From Clostridiales bacterium (lineage in GTDB: Bacteria; Bacillota; Clostridia; Christensenellales; CAG-138), in NCBI GenBank assembly GCA_004556165.1, contig SFIR01000021.1, positions 1 to 36,448 of the forward strand: a stretch of 36,448 nucleotides of DNA, given 5' to 3'. A model generated the notes under the pieces. It was not told where the DNA came from and did not search any database. It worked only from the letters and a program-made list of their open reading frames with translations. Position 1 is the stretch's first letter, and each line of letters opens with the position of its first letter. The position numbers were made by a program, and so were the translations under genes. Of the stretch, positions 30,138-36,448 are shown one piece after another.

Positions 30138-30905
30138 TTATTTCTTTGCCCCGGCCATGAAATTCTCGATAAGTGCCTTGAACATGACCTCAGCTTCACC
30201 GGAATCAAATCCGAAGTAACGGGCGCAGAGGTATTTATCCTCATCAAATCGCCAGTAGAATACGGAATCGCTGTCCGCTGCAAAGCTGCCTATGTCGCCG
30301 ACAGCTATATCATACGGAGCTTCGGATATTATGGAACAGTCAAAATATCTCTTGCTGCCGCTCGGGTCGATACCGTTGGCGGTCGCGATAAGATCGGAAT
30401 TTGAAGATTGAACATTGCCCGAAGAAACCTCCATATATGAAGGCAGATTTCCGCGTAAAGCATCAAATTCGATCTTCAGATTATCCTCGGCCTTGCCTCC
30501 GTAGAGGTACTGGGTGTACTCGGAGGGAAGTTCGTTTGAAAAGGGCTCGGGAGTAGCATCCGCGCTCGGGCGCGTGTTCCCGGTATCGGGCGTGTTCAGA
30601 TTGGCATCAATATCACCGTGATGATTGCCGAAGCCGCCCGAACGGAGCATTGCGGCCGTAACGCCGATTATGCCGAAGCAGAAGAGCATGCATGCCGCCG
30701 CCGCAACATAGGAGAGGATGCGCATACGCTTTTTCTTTGAAGCCTTTTTAGCCCTTGCGGAAGCGACCGCACGGGCTTTGATCGCTTCAAAATCGACTTT
30801 TGCCGTTTCCTCATCCGCGAAATCCCGGAGAAGCGCATCTATATTTTCAAGCTCCTCCTCGGCAGGCACTGCGATTAAATTGTCGGATATGTATTCCTTA
30901 TTCAT
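30138..30905 (-). CDS. Membrane protein, probable anti-sigma factor of the adjacent ECF sigma factor
   Basis: 255 residues from ATG 30905, which overlaps the sigma gene's stop by 8 nt (ATGAATAA). A cytoplasmic N-terminal ~60 residues (acidic, then a Lys/Arg-rich stretch KKASKKKRMR) precede one membrane helix (about 61-85). A Pro/Thr/Asn linker and an external domain follow, with VSSGNVQSSNSDLIATANG and YDIAVGDIGSFAAD. The position and topology are those of ECF anti-sigma factors. No zinc-binding (ZAS) motif is visible, so the family is not certain. The external domain is the presumed sensor. Confidence 0.75.
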   Translation of the reverse strand: MNKEYISDNLIAVPAEEELENIDALLRDFADEETAKVDFEAIKARAVASARAKKASKKKRMRILSYVAAAACMLFCFGIIGVTAAMLRSGGFGNHHGDIDANLNTPDTGNTRPSADATPEPFSNELPSEYTQYLYGGKAEDNLKIEFDALRGNLPSYMEVSSGNVQSSNSDLIATANGIDPSGSKRYFDCSIISEAPYDIAVGDIGSFAADSDSVFYWRFDEDKYLCARYFGFDSGEAEVMFKALIENFMAGAKK

Positions 30906-31419
30906 TATCAATGCCCTCATCCCTGAGCTTTTCTAAGAGAAGCGTCCTTGCGCGAACGAGCCGTGATTTGATCGTGCCGTCACTGATACTGGTGGCATCC
31001 GCAATCTCGCGCACGGTCATTTCCGAAAAATAGTGGAGCATTACGACCTGCCTGTACACCTCGTCAAGCTCGGAAATAGCCTTTTTCAAACGGCTGCTCC
31101 GCTCGTTTTCGGAGGCCTGAACCTCCGGGGTCGGAGCGCTGCTGTCCGCAATATCTTCGCCTATCGGCTCGGAATCGAGCGTTTCGCGTGAGGCCTTCCG
31201 CACAGTGTCGAGCGCCAAATTGGTAGAGACCCTGTAAAGCCATGCTTTAAGCTGCGGCTCGCTCAGCTCATCCAATTTGCCGTCATTGAGAAGCACACGC
31301 TCGAAAACCGTCTGAGTGATGTCCTCTGCGGCTTCGCGGTTCGAAGTGACCCTGTATGCTGCCCAATATACAAGGCGGGAGTAGTCATTGTAGATTTTTT
31401 CAAAAACCTGCTCGTTCAA
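30898..31419 (-). CDS. ECF-type RNA polymerase sigma factor
   Basis: 173 residues from a TTG start at 31419, supported by GAGGAG five nt upstream and the family N-terminus. Region 2: FEKIYNDYSRLVYWAAYRVTSNREAAEDITQTVF and the WLYRVSTNLALDTVRK segment. Region 4: LDEVYRQVVMLHYFSEMTVREIADATSISDGTIKSRLVRAR. It should direct RNA polymerase to a small regulon, held inactive by the membrane protein encoded next. A matching ECF-like promoter lies just upstream, suggesting autoregulation. Confidence 0.95.
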   Translation of the reverse strand: MNEQVFEKIYNDYSRLVYWAAYRVTSNREAAEDITQTVFERVLLNDGKLDELSEPQLKAWLYRVSTNLALDTVRKASRETLDSEPIGEDIADSSAPTPEVQASENERSSRLKKAISELDEVYRQVVMLHYFSEMTVREIADATSISDGTIKSRLVRARTLLLEKLRDEGIDNE

Positions 31420-31435
31420 GTTTACTCCTCATGAA

Positions 31436-31462
31436 TATAACGTACCGTGCCGAAATCCGGTT
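31436..31462 (-). promoter_or_regulatory. Candidate ECF autoregulatory promoter
   Basis: Minus strand AACCGG (-35, starting at 31462), then CGTTATA (31442-31436), with 17 nt between AAC and CGT. This is the AAC-N16/17-CGT pattern of many ECF promoters, 17 nt before the sigma start codon. Confidence 0.5.
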
Positions 31463-31707
31463 GAAGATTTTTTTATGTTTTTAAAGAAATTTCAAATAAA
31501 TCCCCTAAATTCAAAAAGAAAACGGGAATAGCTTCCACTTCTTTGATTATATCATAGAAATACAGCGTTGGCAACCGAAAGAAATGTTTTATGTAAGAAT
31601 CGGGGAGATGGGGAGAAACGGGCTGAAAAAACCTATTTAGGGCAGAAAATGATTTACCGGCGGAGCATAGCTCTCCGGAACTGCATAAAACCCGTATTGT
31701 TTTGCAA
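31463..31707. other. Gene-free region upstream of the ECF sigma gene
   Basis: About 245 AT-rich bases. TATAAT-like sequence occurs near 31546-31556 on the minus strand (TGATATAATC), a possible housekeeping promoter for the sigma operon. No gene is supported. Confidence 0.4.
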
Positions 31708-31740
31708 AGAAAAAGGGACTGCTCTTTATACAGTCCCTTT
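31708..31740 (-). terminator. Terminator of the tRNA-Val / 6S-like / tRNA-Gln transcript
   Basis: Minus strand GGGACTG (31737-31731), 9-nt loop, CAGTCCC (31721-31715), then TTTTTC. It begins 10 nt after tRNA-Gln. Confidence 0.92.
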
Positions 31741-31746
31741 TATATG

Positions 31747-31820
31747 TGGCTGCCGAACCTGGATTCGAACCAGGAATGAACGAGTCAGAGTCGTTAGTGT
31801 TACCGTTACACCATTCGGCA
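31747..31820 (-). tRNA. tRNA-Gln (anticodon CUG)
   Basis: 74 nt. Acceptor TGCCGAA pairs with TTCGGCA. It has the U1-A72 pair and G discriminator usual for Gln. Anticodon loop CTCTGAC carries CUG. CCA is encoded. Confidence 0.96.
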
Positions 31821-32020
31821 AGAATCAAATCCCAAGATGCCGTCCGTTCCGCTTATAATACCCGCCTATAAAAAGCAGGTGAGGGACGATGCGTTAAGTT
31901 TCCGGTACCCTAAGGCATTGCAGAGCAAGAGGCGAGGGTGCCTGCCGCTTCCCGACGAAAGCCCCAAAATTTGAAGTGAGGGTTTATAATCGGCCCGTAA
32001 CGCACACCGCAGGATTCAAT
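31821..32020 (-). ncRNA. Rod-shaped structured RNA between two tRNA genes, possibly 6S RNA
   Basis: About 200 nt with no open frame. Nested helices: H1 32012-32017 with 31827-31832 (closing, GAAUCC/GGAUUU), H2 31998-32004 with 31890-31896 (UGCGUUA/UAACGCA, perfect), H3 31979-31983 with 31907-31911, H4 31939-31943 with 31913-31917, plus a small hairpin 31860-31866/31875-31880 on the 3' side between H1 and H2. The rod with internal bubbles and a small hairpin on the 3' strand resembles 6S RNA, which binds RNA polymerase by mimicking open promoter DNA. Length is also right. The assignment rests on shape and position, not on a motif I can prove. Confidence 0.5.
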
Positions 32021-32024
32021 AAGA

Positions 32025-32101
32025 TGGTGGGATTAATTGGGATCGAACCAATGACCTCTACGATGTCAACGTAGCGCTCTGACCAGCTGAGCTATAACCC
32101 C
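32025..32101 (-). tRNA. tRNA-Val (anticodon GAC)
   Basis: 77 nt. Acceptor GGGGTTA pairs with TAATCCC. Anticodon loop TTGACAT carries GAC. A discriminator and encoded CCA. It complements the UAC-type tRNA-Val at 2494. First gene of the minus-strand stable-RNA transcript. Confidence 0.95.
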
Positions 32102-32115
32102 ATCGAGCGAAACCT

Positions 32116-32144
32116 ATTATACACGAAGTCCTTTGAATTTGCAA
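32116..32144 (-). promoter_or_regulatory. Promoter of the tRNA-Val / 6S-like / tRNA-Gln transcript
   Basis: Minus strand TTGCAA (32144-32139), 17-bp spacer, TATAAT (32121-32116), 14 nt before tRNA-Val. Confidence 0.9.
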
Positions 32145-32175
32145 CCCCTTTTTTTAATGTTTATGAAAATATTTC

Positions 32176-32204
32176 TTCCAATATACCCTTGATTATGCTA
32201 TAAT
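32176..32204 (+). promoter_or_regulatory. Promoter of the DUF4364 gene
   Basis: TTCCAA (32176-32181), 17-bp spacer, extended -10 TGC-TATAAT (32196-32204). Divergent from the tRNA promoter. Confidence 0.7.
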
Positions 32205-32275
32205 GGATGGGTCCGGAAGCAGACATTTTTTTATTGATTTTGCAAGGATTTTTGAATCGAACGGAGGAAACATCC

Positions 32276-32803
32276 ATGCCTTATTATGCCGACGGCGCAG
32301 AAAAAAATAAGCTTATGGCATTATATATTTTGCGTGCGTGCCATTTTCCGCTCAATCATGAGCAGCTTGCAACGGCGCTCATCGAGAACGGCGCAGGGAA
32401 TTATTTTGAAATATCCAATGATGTATTGGAGCTTGAGGAAAGCGGCTATATCGTCAAATTCCCCGTTGTCGAAGTTCAGCTTATATTTATAACGGAAAAG
32501 GGAAGGGAGCTTGTGAAAATGTTTGAAAGCACTCTTTTGAAGACGAGGAGGGAAGCCCTCGATCAATATGTGCGCGATCATCACGATGAATACCGTGAAT
32601 CCAATATTTCCCGTGTCGTATTGAATCCGAGGAGCGACGGCAGCGTGGAGGTTAAGCTTGCGCTTATAGAAAACAACCGCCCCATGTGCGAAATTGATAT
32701 TGTGCTTCCGAATTCCAAGCTCGCAAATGCCGCTCAGCGCAATTGGGAGGAAAACGGCAGCGAGATATATATGGAGCTTCTTTCAAAGCTGATAACCGAA
32801 TAA
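32276..32803 (+). CDS. DUF4364 family winged-helix protein
   Basis: 175 residues from ATG 32276 (GGAGG eight nt upstream; a longer frame from 32207 lies over the promoter). It shows the family N-terminus (KNKLMALYILRACHFPLNHEQLATALIENGAGNYFEI), a winged-helix fold, then a beta-rich C-terminal half. The family is widespread in Clostridia and probably regulatory, but no target is known. Single gene. The next lipoprotein gene has its own promoter. Confidence 0.85.
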   Translation: MPYYADGAEKNKLMALYILRACHFPLNHEQLATALIENGAGNYFEISNDVLELEESGYIVKFPVVEVQLIFITEKGRELVKMFESTLLKTRREALDQYVRDHHDEYRESNISRVVLNPRSDGSVEVKLALIENNRPMCEIDIVLPNSKLANAAQRNWEENGSEIYMELLSKLITE

Positions 32804-32808
32804 TATCT

Positions 32809-32837
32809 TTGATATTTGCGAGATTGTGTTGTATAAT
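32809..32837 (+). promoter_or_regulatory. Promoter of the small lipoprotein gene
   Basis: TTGATA (32809-32814), 17-bp spacer, TATAAT (32832-32837). Confidence 0.85.
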
Positions 32838-32863
32838 TAGTCAACTCGATTTAGGAGGATAAT

Positions 32864-33310
32864 ATGAAAAGATTTTTATCAATAGCTTTTGCAGCGATTT
32901 TCGTTCTTTTTGCTTTTACAGCCTGCGGTACGGGCGCTGATCCGACCCCGAGACCCACCGCCCGTCCCATCACCGATTCCGGTGAAGTAACCATGGATTC
33001 ATGGGAAAAGGACGTCATGTTCGGCGCAGGTACCGATAAAATACTTACGGCAGACGAGGCAATCGCACTGTTTGACGGCAAGACCGAGATTAAAAAAGCT
33101 GATATGCCCCTTGATAAGGCGTGCTATTCGATCGAAGGCTATGACGTCTACGGCTTCCGCATTGAGGATAAATTCACCGTTTCATGTATGTTTGCGAGCT
33201 CTCTTTGCTGCATCAAGTATTATGAGAACGGCAAATGCGCTGACAGCTGCACCAAGGTTTCCGATTTTGCGGACTTTATTAGAGAACATTTGCCTGTGCT
33301 CCCACAGTGA
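32864..33310 (+). CDS. Small lipoprotein of unknown function
   Basis: 148 residues. AGGAGG precedes the ATG. The signal peptide ends in the lipobox FTAC (Cys21), then a Pro/Thr linker (DPTPRPTARP). The mature domain of ~100 residues has four cysteines in its second half (KACYS, VSCMF, LCCIKYYENGKCADSC), which could form disulfides outside the cell. No family recognised. Confidence 0.85.
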   Translation: MKRFLSIAFAAIFVLFAFTACGTGADPTPRPTARPITDSGEVTMDSWEKDVMFGAGTDKILTADEAIALFDGKTEIKKADMPLDKACYSIEGYDVYGFRIEDKFTVSCMFASSLCCIKYYENGKCADSCTKVSDFADFIREHLPVLPQ

Positions 33311-33332
33311 GCGCACTTCAACTTTGAAAAAT

Positions 33333-33362
33333 AACGGCTGACCGCTGCGGTCAGCCGTTTTC
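33333..33362. terminator. Convergent terminator between the lipoprotein gene and rho
   Basis: AACGGCTGACCG (33333-33344), CTG loop, CGGTCAGCCGTT, then TTC. It also works as the rho terminator on the minus strand (AACGGCTG stem then TT). Confidence 0.9.
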
Positions 33363-33377
33363 TCATATTGCTTCAGC

Positions 33378-35276
33378 CTATTTTTTCATCGTCCTTCCGC
33401 CGGGGAAGAAGCCTTCCTTTTCATAAGCACCTTCAATGCCCTTGAACCTCTGGATAAACTCATTGTTATCTTTGGTCTTTTCAAGGCTGTTTATGACTCG
33501 CTCGGTCACCTCGGCGTTGTTGCCGCTCGCCATCATGCGGCGGATGGAATTGGCGCAGTTCAGCTCCTCGGGCGTGAGCAGCAAATCATCGCGGCGCGTA
33601 CCCGATTTGTATATATCAATAGCCGGGAAGATGCGTCTTTCGGAGAGCTTGCGGTCAAGATGTATCTCCATATTGCCGGTACCCTTGAATTCCTCGTAGA
33701 TCATATCGTCCATGCGCGAGCCGGTCTCGATGAGCGCGGTAGCGATAACGGTCAGGCTTCCGCCGTTCTCGATATTGCGCGCTGCGCCGAAAAATCTCTT
33801 GGGCTTGTGCAGCGCTCCGGGGTCCATGCCGCCTGAAAGCGTCTTGCCGGAATTGCCGATGGTGAGGTTGTATGCCCTTGAAAGCCTCGTTATGGAGTCC
33901 ATTAGGATGACGACATCCCTGCCTATCTCCACGAGCCTCATGGCACGCTCAAGCACCATCTCCGATACCTTTGTGTGGTGCTCCGGCAGCTCATCGAAGG
34001 TCGAGTACACGACCTCGCTCTTTATGGAACGCTTCATATCCGTGACCTCTTCGGGCCTTTCGTCTATGAGCAGCACGATGAGATGAACATCGGGATAGTT
34101 CTTTTCTATACCGCTTGCTATCGCCTTTAGAAGCGTGGTCTTGCCTGCCTTGGGTTGGGATACTATCATACCCCTCTGACCCTTGCCGATGGGAGCCATT
34201 AGGTCGATAAGGCGGATGGCAAGATTTTTGCCGTCGTCATCGGGAGATTCAAGGGTGAGCCTTTCATCGGGGAATATGGGTACGAGCTCATCAAAGCTCT
34301 TGCGGACCGTTGATTCTTCGGGATGAATGCCGTTGACGGCGCTTATGTACATGAGCCCGACATAACGTCCGTTCTCCTTGGTGCTTCGGGCCTTGCCCTC
34401 GACCTGATCGCCCGTGCGCAGATGGAAACGCTTTATCTGCGAATTGGAAACGTAGATATCGTTGTTTCCGCTGAAATAGTTTTCCGTTCGCAGGAAGCCG
34501 AAGCCCTCGGGGCAGATCTCAAGAATACCGGAAATATCGTAGCATTCGCCTGCCTCTATCATCTCCGATACCGCAGGGTTGCTCGTGCCGTACTCGGGAT
34601 TATAGTAACCCTCCGGCTTGCTGCGATAGCGGTAATCGGAGTCACGATAGCTCTGATTGTAGCCGGACTGGGGGATATAGCCCTGATGATAATCGTCATT
34701 TCGGTAGTCGGGAGATGGAAAGCTCTGCTGATAATAACCGTTCTGCTGACGCTGATAGTCGCCTCCGCGATTGTAGCCGTAATCCTGCTGACGGTTCTCC
34801 TGCTGCATGCGGTAATCGTTCTGGGGGTAGGAATCCGCATCATTACGGCGCGGAGCATAATTATTGCCGCGCTGTGCATTCTGAGCATTGCGATTGCGGT
34901 TATCATAGGTGCGCCTGTTGTCGCCGCGCTGATATGTATTCTGCTGGCGCTGATTGTATGAAGGGGTATACCCGCCCCTCAGCTCCGCAGGCGTGGGCAC
35001 ATTGGATGCTGCCGCTTCGGTATCGGTATTCTGACGGGGCGTGGGTGCTTCGGGTGCAGCTGTGACCTTCGGCTCGGGCTGACGCGATGTGTCGATAGCC
35101 GGCTGCGGTGCGGGCAATTCCGGCTCGGCTTCGGCGGAACCGGGAAGCTTGCCGCCGTTCATAATTATATCGGCAAGCTCTGCTTTTCGATATTTAGTGA
35201 TGGATTTAACACCCTGCGCCCTTGCGATCTCGCGAAGGTCTTCAAGACTCTTTTCAAGAAGCATCTCTCTGGTCAT
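33378..35276 (-). CDS. rho: Transcription termination factor Rho with a prion-like N-terminal insertion
   Basis: 632 residues from ATG 35276 (GGAGAG nine nt upstream), against about 420 for E. coli Rho. Residues 1-40 are the Rho N-terminal helical domain. Residues ~45-100 are Pro/Ala/Glu-rich. Residues ~101-232 are a low-complexity stretch of Asn, Gln, Arg, Tyr, Asp and Gly. The cold-shock-like RNA-binding domain follows (about 245-315, GFGFLRTENYFSG), then the ATPase/helicase with Walker A SQPKAGKTT (373-381), LLIDERPEEVTDM and ILMDSITRLSRAYN, ending with the R-loop/C-terminal region. An RNA-dependent ATPase that ends transcription. The insertion resembles that of Clostridium botulinum Rho, which is reported to form a prion (established knowledge). 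Confidence 0.96.
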   Translation of the reverse strand: MTREMLLEKSLEDLREIARAQGVKSITKYRKAELADIIMNGGKLPGSAEAEPELPAPQPAIDTSRQPEPKVTAAPEAPTPRQNTDTEAAASNVPTPAELRGGYTPSYNQRQQNTYQRGDNRRTYDNRNRNAQNAQRGNNYAPRRNDADSYPQNDYRMQQENRQQDYGYNRGGDYQRQQNGYYQQSFPSPDYRNDDYHQGYIPQSGYNQSYRDSDYRYRSKPEGYYNPEYGTSNPAVSEMIEAGECYDISGILEICPEGFGFLRTENYFSGNNDIYVSNSQIKRFHLRTGDQVEGKARSTKENGRYVGLMYISAVNGIHPEESTVRKSFDELVPIFPDERLTLESPDDDGKNLAIRLIDLMAPIGKGQRGMIVSQPKAGKTTLLKAIASGIEKNYPDVHLIVLLIDERPEEVTDMKRSIKSEVVYSTFDELPEHHTKVSEMVLERAMRLVEIGRDVVILMDSITRLSRAYNLTIGNSGKTLSGGMDPGALHKPKRFFGAARNIENGGSLTVIATALIETGSRMDDMIYEEFKGTGNMEIHLDRKLSERRIFPAIDIYKSGTRRDDLLLTPEELNCANSIRRMMASGNNAEVTERVINSLEKTKDNNEFIQRFKGIEGAYEKEGFFPGGRTMKK

Positions 35277-35523
35277 AACAAATAACTCTCCATTCAATAT
35301 GACGAAATCTGATAAATTAAATTCCCAAACAAAATATGAATCAGGATCAATTTAAGCGGATAAATAAGAAAAAATATCGTCTGCCGTCCTTAGGCATGAT
35401 AATGATACCTTCTTTTTTTCCTGTTGTCAAGGCGGTTTTTTATGATTCGTTCGCCGTCATTCTCCATGATGTGATAAAAATTCCAAACAGATTGCAAATA
35501 AAAACATTATTCCCAAAAAAGAG
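35277..35523. other. AT-rich spacer between rho and mntP
   Basis: About 250 bases containing the presumed rho promoter and leader (minus strand). I could not fix -35/-10 elements. No gene is supported on either strand. Confidence 0.45.
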
Positions 35524-35558
35524 TGAAAAAATAAAAAATCGGGACGAGACACGCCCCG
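35524..35558 (-). terminator. Terminator of mntP
   Basis: Minus strand CGGGGCG (35558-35552), loop TGTCT, CGTCCCG (35546-35540), then ATTTTTTATTTTTTC. Confidence 0.93.
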
Positions 35559-35575
35559 AAAGTAAATATGCAGGC

Positions 35576-36184
35576 TTACGCAATCAGATGCTCGATAAGT
35601 ATCTTTACTCCGAGCCCCACGAGCACTATTCCGCCGCCGAGCACAGCCCAGCGCCGGAACTTTGCGCCTATGGTCTTTCCGAGCTTTTTTCCGAGCAGCA
35701 CGCCGAGCAGAGAGAGAATAAAGGTAGTGATACCGATAGCCAGGAAAACGAAGGTACGCGCACCGGCATCGAGATTAAAGCCTCGGAATACGATTCCGGT
35801 CGCGAGCGCATCTATGCTCGTCGCTATCGACATAACGATCAGAGTGCCGAGCGCAAACGGGTTGGTATGCCCATCCTCGGGCTCGTTCTTTATGGCTTCT
35901 ATTATCATCTTGCCGCCGATGAAGGCGAGCAGCACGAATGCAATCCAGTGATCGAAATTATTTACAAAGGTCTCCACACCGCTTCCGAAAACAGCGGAAA
36001 GCAGGGGTATTATGTAATACCCTATAATGGGCATGAAAGCCTGGAAGGCTCCGAAGAACAGAGCCATTTTGACGGCATCCCAAAGCCTCACGCGGCTTGA
36101 GGAAATGCCGGATGAAATCGAAACTGCCATGGCATCCATGGAAAGCGCAACGGCGGTCAGAAAAAGTTCCGTACTGACAAGGAT
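35576..36184 (-). CDS. mntP: Manganese efflux pump MntP, with an apparent AUC start codon
   Basis: About 202 residues. Six membrane helices with the two conserved acidic motifs of the family: SMDAMAVSISSG in helix 1 and TSIDALATGI in helix 4; the first half also contains GGKMIIEAI. Exports Mn(II). The first ATG in frame (36139) would cut off most of helix 1 (E-L-F-L-T-A-V-A-L-S). Reading upstream without a stop leads to codon ATC at 36184-36182, which overlaps the preceding gene's stop as TAATC, just where TAATG is usual, with GAGGAGG ending 4 nt before. I therefore place the start there. The protein identity is certain, the start is not. Confidence 0.8.
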   Translation of the reverse strand: MLVSTELFLTAVALSMDAMAVSISSGISSSRVRLWDAVKMALFFGAFQAFMPIIGYYIIPLLSAVFGSGVETFVNNFDHWIAFVLLAFIGGKMIIEAIKNEPEDGHTNPFALGTLIVMSIATSIDALATGIVFRGFNLDAGARTFVFLAIGITTFILSLLGVLLGKKLGKTIGAKFRRWAVLGGGIVLVGLGVKILIEHLIA

Positions 36185-36448
36185 TATTCCTCCTCGTCCT
36201 CCTGCTCGTCAAGAAGAGAAGCAAATTCCTGGAACAGCTCTTCAAGCAGCACCTCGTTGTCTATCGGGACATAGATATCGCCCTCGCTGTCATGGATGAT
36301 CTTCATAAAAAGCACCACGGGTACTTCCTCATCGACCTGATCCTGAGGAACGAGCGCAGCGTATTTTGCGCCCTCGTAATTGAAGGTCAGGATATGGAGA
36401 AAGGTCTCCTCTTCGCCGTCCTCATTGATAAATGTTACCTCTTCGTAT
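36184..36448 (-). CDS. DUF1292 family protein, C-terminal part
   Basis: The gene enters from the right window edge; 87 codons plus the stop are visible. Sequence pattern EEVTFINEDGEEETFLHILTF, then YAALVPQDQ, VVLFMKI and a very acidic end (LLDEQEDEEE). This is the DUF1292 family (YrzB-like), small acidic Firmicutes proteins of unknown role often found near yqgF and alaS-type genes. Its stop codon TAA shares its last A with the proposed mntP start. Confidence 0.85.
   Translation of the reverse strand, partial: YEEVTFINEDGEEETFLHILTFNYEGAKYAALVPQDQVDEEVPVVLFMKIIHDSEGDIYVPIDNEVLLEELFQEFASLLDEQEDEEE

Noticed and set aside
31568..31858. 96-residue plus-strand frame across the tRNA-Gln gene
   Set aside because: It reads through the antisense of a tRNA and its terminator; coding is not credible.
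35336..36100. 254-residue plus-strand frame opposite mntP
   Set aside because: Shadow of the MntP gene; its AT-rich 5' part is the rho leader and has no coding signal.
36140..36250. yybP-ykoY manganese riboswitch before mntP
   Set aside because: mntP directly follows the DUF1292 gene with overlapping stop and start, so there is no room for an aptamer.
1..36448. CRISPR arrays, rRNA genes, insertion sequences and prophage genes
   Set aside because: No regularly spaced repeats of CRISPR length, no rRNA sequence, no transposase and no phage structural genes were seen.

Overview
The window looks like a chromosomal segment of an anaerobic Gram-positive bacterium of the class Clostridia, probably an uncultured gut lineage. 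Three things point there: the rpmG-secE-nusG-rplK-rplA order, a multidomain flavodiiron protein with a fused rubredoxin, and many small Firmicutes families (DUF1858, DUF4364, DUF1292, FtsB/DivIC-like, MarR-controlled ABC exporter). Shine-Dalgarno sites are strong and sigma-A promoters are often near consensus (TTGACA-17-TATAAT). Most of the window is GC-balanced housekeeping DNA. The stretch from about 3.04 to 6.7 kb is visibly more AT-rich and holds a restriction-modification island.

Layout. 1-2370: end of a Gly-rich membrane protein and an ABC exporter. 2430-3040: a tRNA operon (Val, Asp, Phe, Gly, Cys). 3040-6390: a three-gene GATC-type restriction-modification system with a coupled small gene, inserted next to the tRNA array. 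6760-8930: xpt-guaA purine operon. 9088-9640: zinc-ribbon gene behind a 200-nt structured leader RNA. 9700-11284: zincin metallopeptidase and tRNA-dihydrouridine synthase. 11342-12142: unknown protein. 12224-17731 (minus): flavodiiron protein, FtsB-like protein, a lipoprotein and glutamine synthetase. 17889-21369 (minus): long-form nucleotide-sugar dehydratase, a deletion-scarred ABC exporter and its MarR regulator. 21617-23511: pyrG and a DUF1858 protein. 23628-24598: a frameshifted lipoprotein. 25073-27350: ribosomal protein/SecE/NusG operon with a structured rplK leader. 27596-30048: a coiled-coil/alpha-beta-hydrolase fusion and dapF. 30138-31419 (minus): ECF sigma factor and membrane anti-sigma. 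31708-32144 (minus): a transcript with tRNA-Val, a 6S-like RNA and tRNA-Gln. 32276-33310: DUF4364 regulator and a lipoprotein. 33378-36448 (minus): Rho with a prion-like insertion, MntP with no ordinary start codon, and the end of a DUF1292 gene.

The most interesting items are: (i) the structured RNA at about 9404-9604, with its own consensus promoter and nested helices, which matches no riboswitch class I know; (ii) the 535-residue coiled-coil/alpha-beta-hydrolase fusion whose nucleophile elbow reads GYGMG, with glycine where the catalytic serine belongs; (iii) the rod-like RNA between two tRNA genes, possibly 6S RNA; (iv) the restriction-modification island, where a DpnII-type endonuclease and an HTH-fused Dam enzyme are paired with a second methylase whose motif order is not that of DpnA; and (v) mntP, whose expected TAATG stop-start overlap reads TAATC. 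All family assignments were made by reading the sequence, with no database search.
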